Shown here: positions 35,901 through 46,073 of the stretch, one piece after another
Position numbering within the stretch: position 1 is the first letter of the stretch
How the letters are laid out: every line of letters starts with the position of its first letter
Assembly: GCF_958295425.1 (NCBI RefSeq)
Contig: NC_081149.1
Coordinates: forward strand, 21,238,972 to 21,302,971
Direction of reading: 5' to 3'
From: Solea solea
Taxonomy: Eukaryota > Chordata > Actinopteri > Pleuronectiformes > Soleidae
DNA length: 64,000 bases
Notes under the pieces: model-generated
Database searches by the model: none
The model's input: only the letters and a program-made list of their open reading frames with translations
Told to the model about the DNA's origin: nothing
Translations under genes and position numbers: made by a program

Positions 35901-38900
35901 GCAGCGGGATGTTGGACTCGCAGACTTTGCGAGCGCAGCAGCAGTAAGACGTTTCAGATCATTTTCTATCCGAGTGATAGACGTGGATACTGGGCATCTA
36001 GACACTGGCGGTCATAGGAAACGCTAACAAACCACATGTGCAGATCAAATTGAATAATGATTTAATGAAAAAGTCAATGAAATTCCTCTGTGTGATCTTG
36101 GACCACAAAATCTGTTGGAAACCACACATGAAATATGTTAGAGGGAAGTTGGCATAGAGCATTGCAGTCGTGGGGAAAACAAAGCTTATTCTCAATCAGA
36201 AAGCATTATATTGTTTATTACTTGTACCATATTTGAGTTACTGTCTATGTGGATATGTGGAACCAATGCATACAATGCAGAAAAGGGCCAACAGATTAAT
36301 AGATAATGCAGAATATGGAGACCACACAAGTGAACTATTTTAAAAAAAATACAAGCTCTAAAATCTCTGGATTTCATTCATAAGCAAGAAATAACTTACC
36401 TCCAAATAAAATAAAGAGATTGTTTTCAGAGAGAGAATGGGGATATCATCTACAGTAAGAGGGAAACTAAATTTAAAAATGCAACTTTAAAAAGGTATGT
36501 GTGTTTCCGTCTCTTAAATTAAATTAACATAAATCAGTTTCAGAGAATGTACATAATACACATTTTTATATAAATATAAGGATGAAGAACAGCAGTGTAA
36601 TCCAGGACAGTGATGGAAATGGAGTTTACTGCCAGAAATATCGTTTTGTTGTATTGAGAACATTAAGAGCATTGTGTAAATAACTGGAGAGGGTAAAGTA
36701 GTTGTCAAATAAAATTGTGCATTTTTCAACATCTTTGGAATACGTGCATATGAGGAGCGTGTAAAGCCCTCCCCTGTCCTGTATAAGCATCTTGCCTTAA
36801 AAATAAATTCTTGGTTGTTGCCCGGCCCTCGGTCTCGAGCAGTGCAGCCAAACACTGGTAAAGTACAGTATGTGAATAGCTTCCTTGTGCTTTTAAGTGG
36901 GAGTTAGTTGACCACAAAATGGTTTTCAGTGAATTTGCAGACAGTACAACAATCCAGGGTTCCTCATCTGAGCAAGGCCATTACTGCAGCAGCCGCTGAG
37001 TCTTGATAGGCACTAGAGGAATGTAGAAGCATTTGGTCATGGATTAGTTTTACTTCATAAGCTTCACAAGGCCTTTGACACAATGCTACGTCAATGCTGC
37101 TACTGGAACCTGCATTTTAGGGCTTAGCTGCGTTGCCTACTCTGCACTTTTTTGCCGATTCGCACACTCTTCCTTATTTTTGTGGTTGCTGGTCATGAGC
37201 TGTAAAGATGTTTTGAACCCACAGTAGAGAATACTTTCCTCTTGTAGATGGAAAAAGCACAGTCATGCCTTCTCACAGCATGTTGGTGTTATTTAATGCA
37301 AAACATATTATAATAATAATAATAATAATAATGTATCACACACTTCAGAGGTGCACTAGCTTTGTTTCGGTCATCTCACCAGAACAGCTCCATCAGTGTA
37401 TTTCTGTTGTTGGTGTTTTTGCCACATTTTTAATGTGGTATTGGTTTGTTTCTTCAGGGCAGACACTCAGTCCTTGCATAGAGAGCTGGCTGGACTGTCA
37501 GAGCGCTATTCTCAGAAGTGCCTGGAGCTAAACCGAGCTGAACAAACCAACGCTGAGAGAGAGCGAGCGATCAGCCGCAAGGAGAGAGACATGGAGCAGC
37601 TGAAGAAAGAGAACCAGGTGAATTATCAGCATGTTCTTATTCTTGTTCTAAAGACGGTCTTTGTGCAACTGTACAGTTAGGCATCAGTACATTTTGAAAA
37701 GCCTGGTCTTGGATTTCTGAAGCAGTGTCAGTATATAAATGTCACACAACACAGCAGATTACATTGTGGAGTTAAGCCAGTCTGGGGGTTGTCATTCAAA
37801 ATTGATGAAATATTTTCTGGTGCAGGACTTAAAGGTCCGCTTGGCGGAGGAGATCAGCCGCATACGGTCCGGTGTCACAGATCAGGGCTCAAAGGACAAC
37901 AAAGACAGGACATCCTGTGAACTGGAGGTAAGGCGCTCATGACGTTGTACTCTAAACTAAAACCTGGTGAGGAGGGTTAACTTTCTGTAAGGACAGCACA
38001 ACATTTTTTAAATCTAATTTTGAAAGAGGAGTGATCTAAAAATAAAGCAAATTCACTTAAGTTGCTTACACTCACTTACACTCACTTAATAATCAGTCAT
38101 CAAGTAAAATATGTTCTCTGTGTTGTTGTTGTTGCTGTTTTTTTGCCAGTAAAATTAAACCATTCTATTTTGTTTTTCTCCCAGGTTCTTCTCAGGGTGA
38201 AAGAAAACGAGATAGAGTACTTGCACAAAGAGATCAGCTGCCTGAGGAATGAACTGCAGTTTCTTAACACGGTAAAATGCTTGCAAGGTTCTGTTTGTAG
38301 TTCTTGCATCTGTGAGCGCTTAATTTTTGCTGGAAAGACTAATTTCAGGAAAAGAGTAGGAAAAATAATAGATAACAATACCTGGCAATTTATGTGGGTT
38401 TTCTACCATATTGATAAGTTAGTTTTACACACATGTAGATGAACATGTAGCCTGTACATGTGCATTTTGGATTTGTCTTTTAAAAAACCTGAATGGAGAC
38501 ATAGAGATAGAAAATATGACATAAACGTGCAATGGAAACCAATTCAGTGAATAAATGAAGAATATTACGTGGAATATTTTATCACGTACTTAAGGATTTG
38601 CTTGGTGTTCTTAATTTAAGAAACGTTTGCACATTCTTATTCATCTCTGGTGACCCGTGCTTCTGCACCACCTACTTCTTATCTTGGTGATCTGACTCAC
38701 AATATTCATTGAACAGCAGTAAATTGGAAACACATGAAAGCATGTTTGTTTTTCTGATATATGCTTTTTTTTTCATTTGCCACAAAAGATTGCTTTGTAT
38801 TTTCCTGGAAACCTGCCATCAGTGAGCTTGTATGACAGATGGTAGATTTAGGAGCAGATGAAGCAGACTGAGGAGCTAAAGCCTGTCTATCCCTCTTTGC

Positions 38901-39069
38901 TCGGCAGGAGAAACGTGTGGCCTGTGAAAGATACACGGAGGTACGCGAAGAGCTGAGTGGCATGAAGGGCCGGAGCGACCGAGAGATCCAGAGTTTAAAG
39001 GAGCATCTGAGGTTGGCCATGGCTGCTCTGCATGAGGGACAAAAACTGGGAAACAGCCTGGACCACTGA
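20952..39069 (+). CDS. triobp: TRIO and F-actin-binding protein, long form (18 coding exons, about 1510 residues)
   Basis: Actin-bundling and cytoskeletal scaffold protein. Exons: 20952-21191, 22463-22608, 22896-23080, 23471-25592, 26096-26213, 26769-26840, 32144-32200, 32600-32668, 32846-32935, 33119-33228, 33800-34241, 34870-35128, 35832-35943, 37458-37617, 37826-37927, 38185-38271, 38908-39069. That is 17 exons plus the internal alternative first exon at 29152, and all phases join. N-terminal CPKFQPNIF...CHDC..RH matches a Cys motif shared with MPRIP and the TRIOBP long form. ESGYFSLGK recalls MPRIP. A 2.1-kb exon carries Ser-Pro-Arg tandem repeats (residues about 437-727). The PH domain starts [12 protein letters not shown] (about 962-1065). 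Then come [15 protein letters not shown] and LEKKWSEFE, specific to TRIOBP, and C-terminal coiled coils ([25 protein letters not shown]). The donor at 25593, not 25615, keeps the frame. Confidence 0.93.
24211..25080 (+). repeat. triobp: Tandem ~34-residue Ser-Pro-Arg repeats in the large triobp exon
   Basis: About eight diverged copies of a 33-36 residue unit with the pattern R-G/S-H-D/E-S-R-x-S-S-P-x-R-R-x-Y, then S-Q-x-L-L-R-K-S/T-E. Examples of unit cores: [40 protein letters not shown] and [20 protein letters not shown]. The position in the gene (upstream of the PH domain, large single exon) matches the actin-binding R1/R2 repeats of mammalian TRIOBP-4/5, which also contain R-x-S-S-P-x-R cores. 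Period and the second half of the unit differ. Actin binding is inferred from position and composition only. Confidence 0.85.
25593..25978 (+). terminator. triobp: Possible alternative 3' end of triobp (TRIOBP-4-like)
   Basis: If the donor at 25593 is not used, the large exon stays open to a TAG at 25714-25716. A canonical AATAAA lies at 25973-25978, about 257 bases downstream. This would make a PH-less and coiled-coil-less protein of about 938 residues consisting of the N-terminal motif and the repeats. That is the architecture known for mammalian TRIOBP-4. Use of this end is inference. Confidence 0.4.
28650..29157 (+). promoter_or_regulatory. triobp: Internal promoter and first exon of the short triobp form (TRIOBP-1/Tara)
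   Basis: Within the 5.3-kb intron between 26840 and 32144 a GC- and CpG-richer block ends with ATGACG|GTAAGT (ATG 29152-29154, donor at 29158). Splicing to the PH exon at 32144 gives [16 protein letters not shown], which is exactly how human TRIOBP-1 (Tara) begins. The exact transcription start is not defined; the region holds an ETS-like AGGAAGTG (about 28781) and CpGs around 28770-29030. Confidence 0.8.
29152..39069 (+). CDS. triobp: TRIOBP-1 (Tara) isoform, about 551 residues
   Basis: The coding sequence starts at 29152-29157 and continues with the exons from 32144 to 39069 shared with the long form. The product is a PH domain (residues 3 to about 108: [40 protein letters not shown]), a Ser/Arg-rich linker, and then coiled coils to the C-terminus. 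In mammals this form (about 590 residues) binds F-actin and the TRIO exchange factor and stabilises cortical actin. The PH linker is shorter than in human (KLDNSGEWKKHW), the form expected without the extra human insert. Phases were checked through all eleven downstream exons. Confidence 0.85.
32956..32982. repeat. (GT)n microsatellite in a triobp intron
   Basis: GT dinucleotides (about 13 units) start 20 bases after the donor of the exon ending at 32935. That donor is weak (CAG|GTTCGT), and the tract is close enough to affect splicing efficiency, which is only a possibility. Confidence 0.9.
33623..33690 (+). mobile_element. Fragment of a hAT-type repeat terminus
   Basis: CAGGGGTGTCAAACTCAAAT followed by GACCTGGGGGC resembles the terminal region of widespread hAT-like non-autonomous elements in vertebrates. 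Only one end is visible, in the intron before the triobp exon at 33800. Assignment is from memory. Confidence 0.45.
36040..36400 (+). pseudogene. Fossil LINE reverse-transcriptase C-terminal fragment in a triobp intron
   Basis: Frame-interrupted translation on the + strand reads [15 protein letters not shown], then [27 protein letters not shown] and [18 protein letters not shown]. These align in order with the better preserved LINE at 41893-43020 (VIIDDMLSWKPHTKQL, AQKLLNQKALYLLY, QKRALRIL, YREHT). It contains internal stops and lacks both ends, so it is an old inactive insertion of a related non-LTR retrotransposon. Confidence 0.7.
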
Positions 39070-40116
39070 GAACCTGTTGCTGGTACTAGAAGTGCACCAT
39101 GTAGGGATATAGAGATTTTTTTTTCTTTCAGATTTCTATTTGCAAGTTTTTATTGTTTTATTTTGTTGCACAGGTGTGTCTACAGGTGGCTGCAACAAAG
39201 ACAGATAGAGGAGCAGAGGAGAAGACAAGTGGACTTGTACAGTTGTACAGTTCTGACTGTGTGGGGACCATGATCATGCCTTAGATTTCAATCACTCTGC
39301 CAAGGAGCAGCATAGAGTAGACATTAGCTGGTTTTATTACACTGGGCTACACATGATGTATAAAAACTGCACTTTTTTTTATTCCAGCTTTTGTTTTCGT
39401 GAGTGAAAGCATGTGTGAGTGCACATTTTGTCTTAAAACTGGAACATTTGTCGAGCAGCATGTTATATATTTTTATCAGGTATTGTAGATACAGAGTTAA
39501 TGCTGCATTAGCTTTTTGTTGGATAAACTTCTCCTTGCCATTGCGTCTTCTAGAATAAAAGACAGATAAAGAAGAGCTATTGTCATCGCAGTTTTATGTT
39601 GTACAGCTTATGGTTCACTTTTCCTAACATTTCTTAGGAAATGGGTGCTTATCATTTGGTGTAATTATTTTCTGCCTTGCACCATTTTTTGCTTTTAAAA
39701 TCTGAAGAAAAGTGGGATTGCTGCAGGACAAGACAGCAAAGGGCTTTTTTTTTTATTAAAAAAAAAAAATCCTATCATGAGTGAGAAGTTGGTCTAATTG
39801 TATAGACTCACATTTAGGATCATTCATGCAAAAGCTGTTGAATGAATGTCGTCCCACATCAAAGATGTCTTTATTTTTAAACCATGGCTGAGAAGCAACA
39901 ACTGAAGCTTCTCGTCCTCCCTGATCATTCTTTGGCATGTACACTATGTGCCACACCCACAACAAAAGACAGGTGTTGCATTGATGAGCCAATTTTTTTA
40001 TGGACAGTATGTATTGTGATAAAATGACCTATCTACCTGCATTTTGAAAACCCTTTCATATTTAATGTATTGAAGAGTCTGTATCATCTTTGTAAATTAT
40101 ACACATTTTTGCAATC

Positions 40117-40122
40117 AATAAA
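40117..40122 (+). terminator. triobp: triobp distal poly(A) signal
   Basis: AATAAA in GCAATCAATAAAAAAAGG, 1.05 kb after the triobp stop. A proximal AATAAA is at 39554-39559, about 485 bases after the stop. Either or both may be used. Confidence 0.6.
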
Positions 40123-41032
40123 AAAAGGTCAGCAAAAGCTCTGTATATGCAATGTCAGTGATTTCTACGGACTAAAGGAACAGAGTAAATATCATTAATT
40201 ATATCAAACGTTAGTATGTATACATTGGAGTTTTAGAAACACAGTTTTAATTATAATGTGATGTCCTACCTAGTCCCATAAAATGCTTGTGTAATTATGT
40301 GTTTTTGGACACTGCAACAAGTCAGCAGACAAGAAATAGTCAAATATGACTAAAAACCATCTGTAGAGGATTATATATAATAATTATTATAATTATAAAT
40401 TATATCATTTAACTTCCTCCAGTTTCCTTTGGAAATTCATCTTAGATTTACAGGTTTACTGTGATCAGGAAAGAGTAGTTTCAGTTAGAATTAATTTAAC
40501 ATGAGAGGCATTTAGAAAATAACAGCATAACCCCAGTAGGGATTGTTTACCCAGCAAAAATGCTCATGTTGTGGTGATTGTGAGGATGACACTGTAAATC
40601 TGTACAACAGTACCATCTTGCTGCCTCTTTGTATTACTATAACTCTGACCATTAAAATGTAAAACTAGTATAGATAGATAGATTTGCAGTTTTAAATAAG
40701 ACACTAATCTGAAGAAATATGCCACAATTGAGAGGCAATAATTAAAAATAATTAAAATTAAAAACAGACGGAACAAATATACATGAACACAAATATAAAA
40801 AAATATAATATATAAAATAATCCACACTACACGGATATGTGATGCATAAGGCAAATATTCGTAAGAAATCTCTGCAAAAGGTTGCACTTATTTTGGACTG
40901 TCTGCGACTTCCAGCTATTGCGCTGAATCCTCCTTGCCTCCAGGTGGCACTACCTATGCTCTGCGGCGTTATTAAACGTTATCGCCCCAACAAGAAGCTT
41001 CAAAGCGGAAGTGCGCTGCATCGACTGCTGCC
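40123..41032. other. Intergenic region between triobp and ndufa6
   Basis: AT-rich, with an ATAATTATTATAATTATA stretch near 40377 and no supported gene. The last 30 bases are the ndufa6 5' UTR/promoter with a GABPA/NRF-2-type GCGGAAGTGC at 41005-41014, typical of nuclear genes for mitochondrial proteins. Confidence 0.6.
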
Positions 41033-41171
41033 ATGGCGTCTACGGCGGCTGCTCGAACGGCTGCAGGTGCTGCCAAAGTTGTTAAACCGATTTTTAGTCG
41101 GGACCTGGACGAAGCTAAGCGGAGGGTTCGGGAGCTGTACCGAGCCTGGTACCGAGAAATCCCGCACACTG
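41033..41171 (+). CDS. ndufa6: NADH:ubiquinone oxidoreductase subunit A6, exon 1 only (gene broken by assembly gap)
   Basis: LYR-motif accessory subunit of mitochondrial complex I that binds the acyl carrier protein in the matrix arm. The exon encodes 46 residues plus one base: an Ala-rich start, then [30 protein letters not shown], nearly identical to human NDUFA6. The LYR motif reads LYRAWYR (residues about 33-39). It ends at a consensus donor (CACTG|GTAAGT). The conserved continuation (HQFQLD...MGRDKVREMF) is not present anywhere in the visible sequence to 43942. The 200-N gap at 43419-43618 is the likely place, because a poly(A) signal on the + strand follows immediately (43647). About 80 residues are missing. 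Confidence 0.93.
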
Positions 41172-41389
41172 GTAAGTGTGAGCTGCGGCCGCTGTCAGAC
41201 ATGTTAGAGCAGCGTCAGCGTCAAGGTCGTGTCTGTGTGGAGGTTAGCTGCTAGCTAACAGCTACATAAACATAACACTCTAACTGACAAGTTGTGTTGA
41301 ATAGCAATTGACTGTGGCGTCGATATAGAATAACCACAATCACACCGTCAAATTTGCTCTTTCTTTTATTGGTCTGTGTTAAACTAGAG

Positions 41390-41705
41390 CTGTAACTAAC
41401 GATTATTTTTATAATCGATTATTTTCACCATTAATCGAGTAATCGTTTGGTCCATAAAATGTCAGAAAACGCTGAAAAATGTTTATCAGTGTTTGTCAAA
41501 CCTGGAAATTCTGATGTTTTCCAATGTCTCGTTTTGTCTTTGTTTTATGGAGCAAAGACGTCAGGAAATATTCTCATATAAGAAGTTAAAACAATCAGCC
41601 ATCATGTTTTACTCATGAAAAAAGCTTTGTATAATTGACAAATAATTTAGTAATGGGTTAATAACCGATGAATTGAGTAATTGTTTCAGAACAAGGACAG
41701 AAATA
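41390..41705. repeat. Teleost interspersed repeat with ATCGATTA motifs, in ndufa6 intron
   Basis: GAGCTGTAACTAACGATTAT, ATAATCGATTATTTTC, TTAATCGAGTAATCG and CCATAAAATGTCAGAAAA are a recurrent combination that I recognise from many fish genomes (non-autonomous element, exact class uncertain). A second similar head, AGGGCTGCAAATATGAAATAA, starts near 41734. Confidence 0.5.
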
Positions 41706-41892
41706 TTATTTTTTAGAATCAGATCAAGACTAGGGCTGCAAATATGAAATAACAATCTTTTTATTAACCAATCAAGTGGCTTAATATTTTCTCAAGTAAC
41801 TGGTAAGTCTATGGCACCATGTAGGGTGGAAAAAAAGCGTGGTGGTTGCAGCTAAAGTTTAACACAATAGTCTTCATATGAAGACACTGTCA

Positions 41893-43020
41893 TGTAAACA
41901 GCATTATTATTATTATTATTATTATTTATTATTTATTTATTTATTTCGGTCATGACATTTAGATCACTCATCACATAACATTGCAGTTCACACAATATAC
42001 ATAACCGAAAGGGAAAGCGGGAGAAGCAAAGCTTAACTAGTCCCGCCCCATTATCATCATACATTTCATTTCCTTTTTTTTTTTTTTTTTTTTATTTTGC
42101 TTTTTTTTTTTTTTTTTTTTTAATGACATTTTGACAAAGAAAACATGTTTCAGCATCCGGTAGCACTCAGAGATATAGTCTAGCTCTAGACAGTCAACTC
42201 AGACTCCATGTGTGTATGTTCATGTGTCCATGGTGTTCCATCGCGCCGTTGCACCGTTTCCCCCAGTGTCTACAAATTTCTGTCTCTGACCTTTGTCATA
42301 TTTTCTTTCTGTGTCAGTCTGTATCGATTAATAGTCATCTCTACATACTTCTTTTTAAATACACTCAGTTTTGCTGATTTTTTCATCTCCTCATCCAGAT
42401 TGTTCCACTGTCTGACCCCCGTGACCGATACAGTAAAGGATTTTAATGTAGTTCTTACCCTTCTCTGCCTAAACCTCATGTTCCCTCTTAGATTGTGTCC
42501 CTCCCCTCTGTTCAGGAATAATGTCTGTAGATTGTGAGGGAGGTTTTTGTTGGCAGCCCTATAAATCATCTGTACTGTGCGGTATTTTATTAAGTCATAG
42601 AATTTGAGTATTTTTGATTTGGTAAATAGTTGATTTGTATGTTCTCTGTAACTGGCATGATGTAGGATTCTCAAGGCTCTTTTTTGGAGTATAAACAGGG
42701 GATAAGTAGTGGTTTTGTAAGTGTGTCCCCAGACCTCTGCGCAGTATTGCAGGTGTGGAGAGACTAGTGCGCAGTACAACAAGTACAGTGCCTTCTGGTT
42801 TAATAGTTTTTGTGCCCTCCAAAGTATGGACACACTCCTGGCCAGCTTGCCTTTTAACTGTTTGGTGTGTGGCTTCCAACTTAACATGTCATCAATAATC
42901 ACTCCCAGCACTTTGTACTCTTTAACCCTTTCGATGTCCACTCCATTAACTTGTATGTTAATACTAGTCTTACATCCTTTTTTCCCATACAGCATATATT
43001 TAGTTTTCTCTAGATTTAGA
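41893..43020 (-). mobile_element. 5'-truncated LINE (non-LTR retrotransposon, CR1/L2/Rex-like)
   Basis: Minus-strand element in ndufa6 intron 1. From 42995 down to 42270 it carries an uninterrupted 241-codon frame that is the C-terminal end of a reverse transcriptase: [65 protein letters not shown] and RQWNNLDEEMKKS. Upstream in the same frame, LNLEKTKYMLYGKK precedes a stop near 43021, so the insertion is truncated there. The 3' UTR runs to two A-runs (T-runs on + at about 42072-42120) and ends in short tandem AAT/AATA repeats at about 41893-41945, a tail typical of this LINE group. It is inactive because domains upstream of the RT C-terminus are missing. Confidence 0.85.
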
Positions 43021-43079
43021 GATTATCTGATTAACTTCCTGAGGAAAGGGACATACTAATAATGAAAAGTGCATTTGTG

Positions 43080-43290
43080 CATGTTTTATTTCTCCGGGTT
43101 CTCTGGTTTCCCCACAGTCCAAAAACATGCAGATTTGGGGATTAGGCAATTTAGACCCTCTAAATTGACTGTAGAAGTGAGAGTGGATGGTTGTTTGTCT
43201 CTATGTGGCCCTGTGATGGACTGGTGACCTGTCCAGGGTGTATACCGCCTTTCGACCCCACCTCCCTCATGTGGAGGATAAAGTGGTGGA
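43080..43290 (+). repeat. Teleost interspersed repeat (copy 2 of 3)
   Basis: TCTCCGGGTTCTCTGGTTTC, CCCACAGTCCAAAAACATGC, TTTGTCTCTATGTGGCCCTG and GGTGACCTGTCCAGGGTGTA occur in the usual order of a very common fish LINE/SINE-derived tail. It is the most complete of the three copies in the window and is opposite in orientation to the copies at 1050 and 51405. Confidence 0.65.
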
Positions 43291-43418
43291 AGATGAGTGT
43301 GTGAGTGAGTGAGTACTTGTGTCCTGGCAATTTTGTGTTGTAGATTAGAGTGATCATGTTTTACTTTATTTTTTTACACATTCTCATCACATCCTTTCAA
43401 TTCATAACTAGAATGTTG

Positions 43419-43618
43419 NNNNNNNNNNNNNNNNNNNNNNNNNNNNNNNNNNNNNNNNNNNNNNNNNNNNNNNNNNNNNNNNNNNNNNNNNNNNNNNNNN
43501 NNNNNNNNNNNNNNNNNNNNNNNNNNNNNNNNNNNNNNNNNNNNNNNNNNNNNNNNNNNNNNNNNNNNNNNNNNNNNNNNNNNNNNNNNNNNNNNNNNNN
43601 NNNNNNNNNNNNNNNNNN
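43419..43618. other. Assembly gap (200 N)
   Basis: Exactly 200 N. The round length suggests a placeholder of unknown true size. It lies where exons 2 and 3 of ndufa6 should be. Confidence 0.98.
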
Positions 43619-43646
43619 TTCCACAGACGTGTTTGAAGACTGAGGA

Positions 43647-43652
43647 AATAAA
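43647..43652 (+). terminator. ndufa6: ndufa6 poly(A) signal
   Basis: AATAAA in GAGGAAATAAAGTTATTG, 29 bases after the gap. Sequence between the gap and this point is probably the end of the ndufa6 transcript. The next gene, smdt1, is on the opposite strand, so the two genes converge here. Confidence 0.6.
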
Positions 43653-43942
43653 GTTATTGAAATGGTGTAATACGGCCATATTTTTAAATTTATAAAGAGA
43701 GCACGTGTACAAGTGATTATGTAGAGTCGTACTTATTTGACAAGGACATTTTTAACTCAAATGCAGCATTTGTGTGCTACCTTTAGAGTCTCTTGCTTTA
43801 ATGGATGTATTCCACTGGTGCTGCCTATGCAACCAGACTGAACAAGTGTGTGTGTGTGTGTGTTTGAACTTTTACGATATTTAACTGGGAAGCCCACAAA
43901 CCAAGCCAGTGATACCTGGTGACCAGGAAGCTTACAGGCTCC

Positions 43943-44386
43943 TCAGTCATCGTCGTCATCGTCCTCGGGGACAAAGATGTCGTGCTCCTCCAGCAGCGCA
44001 GCAAAGTTCTTGCTGATCTGAGTTCCCACATACAAGAAGGGCACCACTACCACAGCAATCCGGAAAAGGCCGAATGCGGTCTGTTCCCCAGTGTCCCACA
44101 CATCACCATAGAAACAACTGCGTTAGTTCATGGATAACAGCAGCTTGTCCAAGGATGACTTGTAATGAAACACAACTCCCTCTCTGTCTCTGCTCTGGTT
44201 CTGATCACAGCTGCTCGTTTCAACACTCACCTTCCTGGGTTTGGGCAGAATGGCACCGGAGGATGTGCGCACAGCTGTGCGCCGCGATGTCACCGCCATC
44301 CCCTGTCCATCGGAGCGGGTCAGCGGTGAAGCGCGGCCGCGTCTCAAGACCGAGAGCCTGGCCAAGCGACCGAGGGCCGACGCCAT
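43943..44386 (-). CDS. smdt1: Essential MCU regulator EMRE (two exons, 97 residues)
   Basis: Single-pass inner mitochondrial membrane subunit that links MCU to MICU1/2 and is required for calcium uniporter activity. Exon 1 is 44386-44231 and exon 2 is 44080-43943, with GTGAGT donor and CAG acceptor on the minus strand. Exon 1 gives an Arg/Ala-rich mitochondrial presequence and SSGAILPKPRK (human GAILPKPVK). Exon 2 gives the transmembrane helix FGLFRIAVVVVPFLYVGTQI, followed by SKNFAALLEEHDIFVPED and a terminal run of six Asp, the acidic MICU-binding tail. Human is about 107 residues. It is tail to tail with ndufa6, as in human 22q13. Confidence 0.96.
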
Positions 44387-44589
44387 GTTTACACTGTTTG
44401 GTGCGGCAGCGATGCGGAGAACGGGAGAAAGGCGTTGTGTGTGTGGGTGAGCAACAGCGCCATCCAGCGCCTATAACGACACATCAATGTGCGGCAGGTT
44501 GCACAGGTACAAACGAGGGCCTTGGAGGTACTGCAGGTGGGCAACAAAAATACTGCCTTTTAAGGTGAAAAAGGAGGTGAAAAGAATAC

Positions 44590-44950
44590 TGAAATGTTCT
44601 ACTCAAGTAAAAATAGCACTATTTTTACTTAAGTATAAGTAAAGTATTAAAAAGTACTCAAGTTAAAGTAAAAAAGTAACTTGTTTAAAATGAGTAAAAA
44701 GTTAAAAAGGTTGGGGTTCTTTCTTAGTGTCGTGCAAAAAGGACAAGGAGACACAAATCTCACATGAATTGTTTTGAATTAAAGGCAAACCTTTACAAAT
44801 TAGAGTGCAATGTACAAATTCACCTGTCCTCATCATTCACAAGTCTCAGATGCATGAATTTGATTTTTTTTTAATTTAATTTAAAATGTAGCGAAGTACT
44901 TTTTCCAACATACTTAAGTAAAATTCCAAATAATAGTAAAAAAACCCTAC
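44590..44950. repeat. Interspersed repeat with CTCAAGTAAAA / CTTAAGTAAAA motifs
   Basis: CTACTCAAGTAAAAATAGCA and TTTTTACTTAAGTATAAGTA at one side and GAAGTACTTTTTCCAACATA with CTTAAGTAAAATTCC at the other side form a pattern common in fish genomes. Element borders are approximate. Confidence 0.45.
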
Positions 44951-45285
44951 TCACCCACCATTTCATTCATTTCACCTGTTCAAGCTCTCATTAAAGCAAC
45001 ACAATGTACAGTAAACTTACAGCAGGGTGAATGTCGCCTGCATATACAGCATGCAACTTCTGGTTTTAGGTCCACGCCACAAAAAGAACTACAATATTCT
45101 ACTGTATTGCATACGTTACAGTCCCTGGGTTAGTCACCGTAATATACATTTTTATGACTGCTGTAAAAAACAATATGTTTCACCAACTGTAGGGGAACCC
45201 CGAGAGCAAATCCTACTTAATGTATCTTTAATGCAAATATCTTATTGGCCAATTCCACGGCAGCAACTCAATGCAGTGGGTCAGT

Positions 45286-45420
45286 GTTTCTCAATCCTGG
45301 TCCTGGAGACCATCACAACACACCTGATTCAAATGAATGGCTCGTTAGCAGGTGACGCGCTGACCATTTGAATCAGGTGTGTTGTGTGGCAGTTGGTCTC
45401 CAGGACCTGGATTGAGAAAC
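45286..45420. mobile_element. 135-bp MITE-like near-perfect inverted repeat
   Basis: Left arm 45286-45335 (GTTTCTCAATCCTGGTCCTG ... CACCTGATTCAAATG) and right arm 45365-45420 are inverted copies with few mismatches and one small insertion. The centre (45336-45364) is 29 bases. The terminus is a common non-autonomous hAT-like element of fish, by recollection. A transcript of this DNA would form a long hairpin. Confidence 0.75.
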
Positions 45421-46073
45421 CCTCAAAGGCAGCTTCAGACTGAGCGTCAGAATGAGAAAGAAAGGTAATTTATGTGACTTTGAATCACTGTTGTTAGTGT
45501 GAGCGAGACAGTCTGGTCTGAGTGTTTTAGAAAATCTTTATATACTTCTGGGATTTTCTTACACAACCATCTCAAGTATTTACAGAGTGCTCAGAAAAAC
45601 AGAAAATATCCAGTGAGCAGTAGTAGCCATGTAGATTATTAATGACTTTAATGTTATCTGTTTACTACAGTGTTTTTCGTTATTGTACAAATCTGGGTGT
45701 GGGCCTTAAAAGTTATACAGAATTTAGAAGTATTTAACAGCAACGATGCTGCTCTCCTCTGGATTTAATCATCCATTACTTCTCTTCTGTCCGTTGTGGG
45801 AGCCTCAAACCTTGAATACTGAATACTGAAGAATTTGAAACAAACAACACTGGGAGCAGAAGTGTTTTCGATACTTTCTCTGTTCATTATGTGAAGTTGC
45901 AGCTTGCCATGCCAAATGCCAAAGCCAGTAGCGGCCACATAGTCAGAAAAATAAGCAGCGGTTAATTATATAACAAATAAAGTCTAAAGGAAAGATCAAA
46001 ACATTAAAACAATTAAATAAATACTGTACAACCTTAAATAAAGACTCACTATATGCTTCAACATAAAGGCATG

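Noticed and set aside
42270..42995. 241-codon minus-strand open frame as a host gene
   Set aside because: Its motifs are those of a LINE reverse-transcriptase C-terminus and it is flanked by an A-rich 3' tail; annotated as a mobile element instead.
41005..43419. ndufa6 as a single-exon retrocopy or true pseudogene
   Set aside because: Exon 1 ends in a consensus donor, has an intact promoter motif, and a poly(A) signal on the same strand follows the gap; incomplete assembly explains the missing exons better.
43350..43712. Open frames spanning the N run
   Set aside because: They are open only because N codons contain no defined stop; no coding evidence flanks them.
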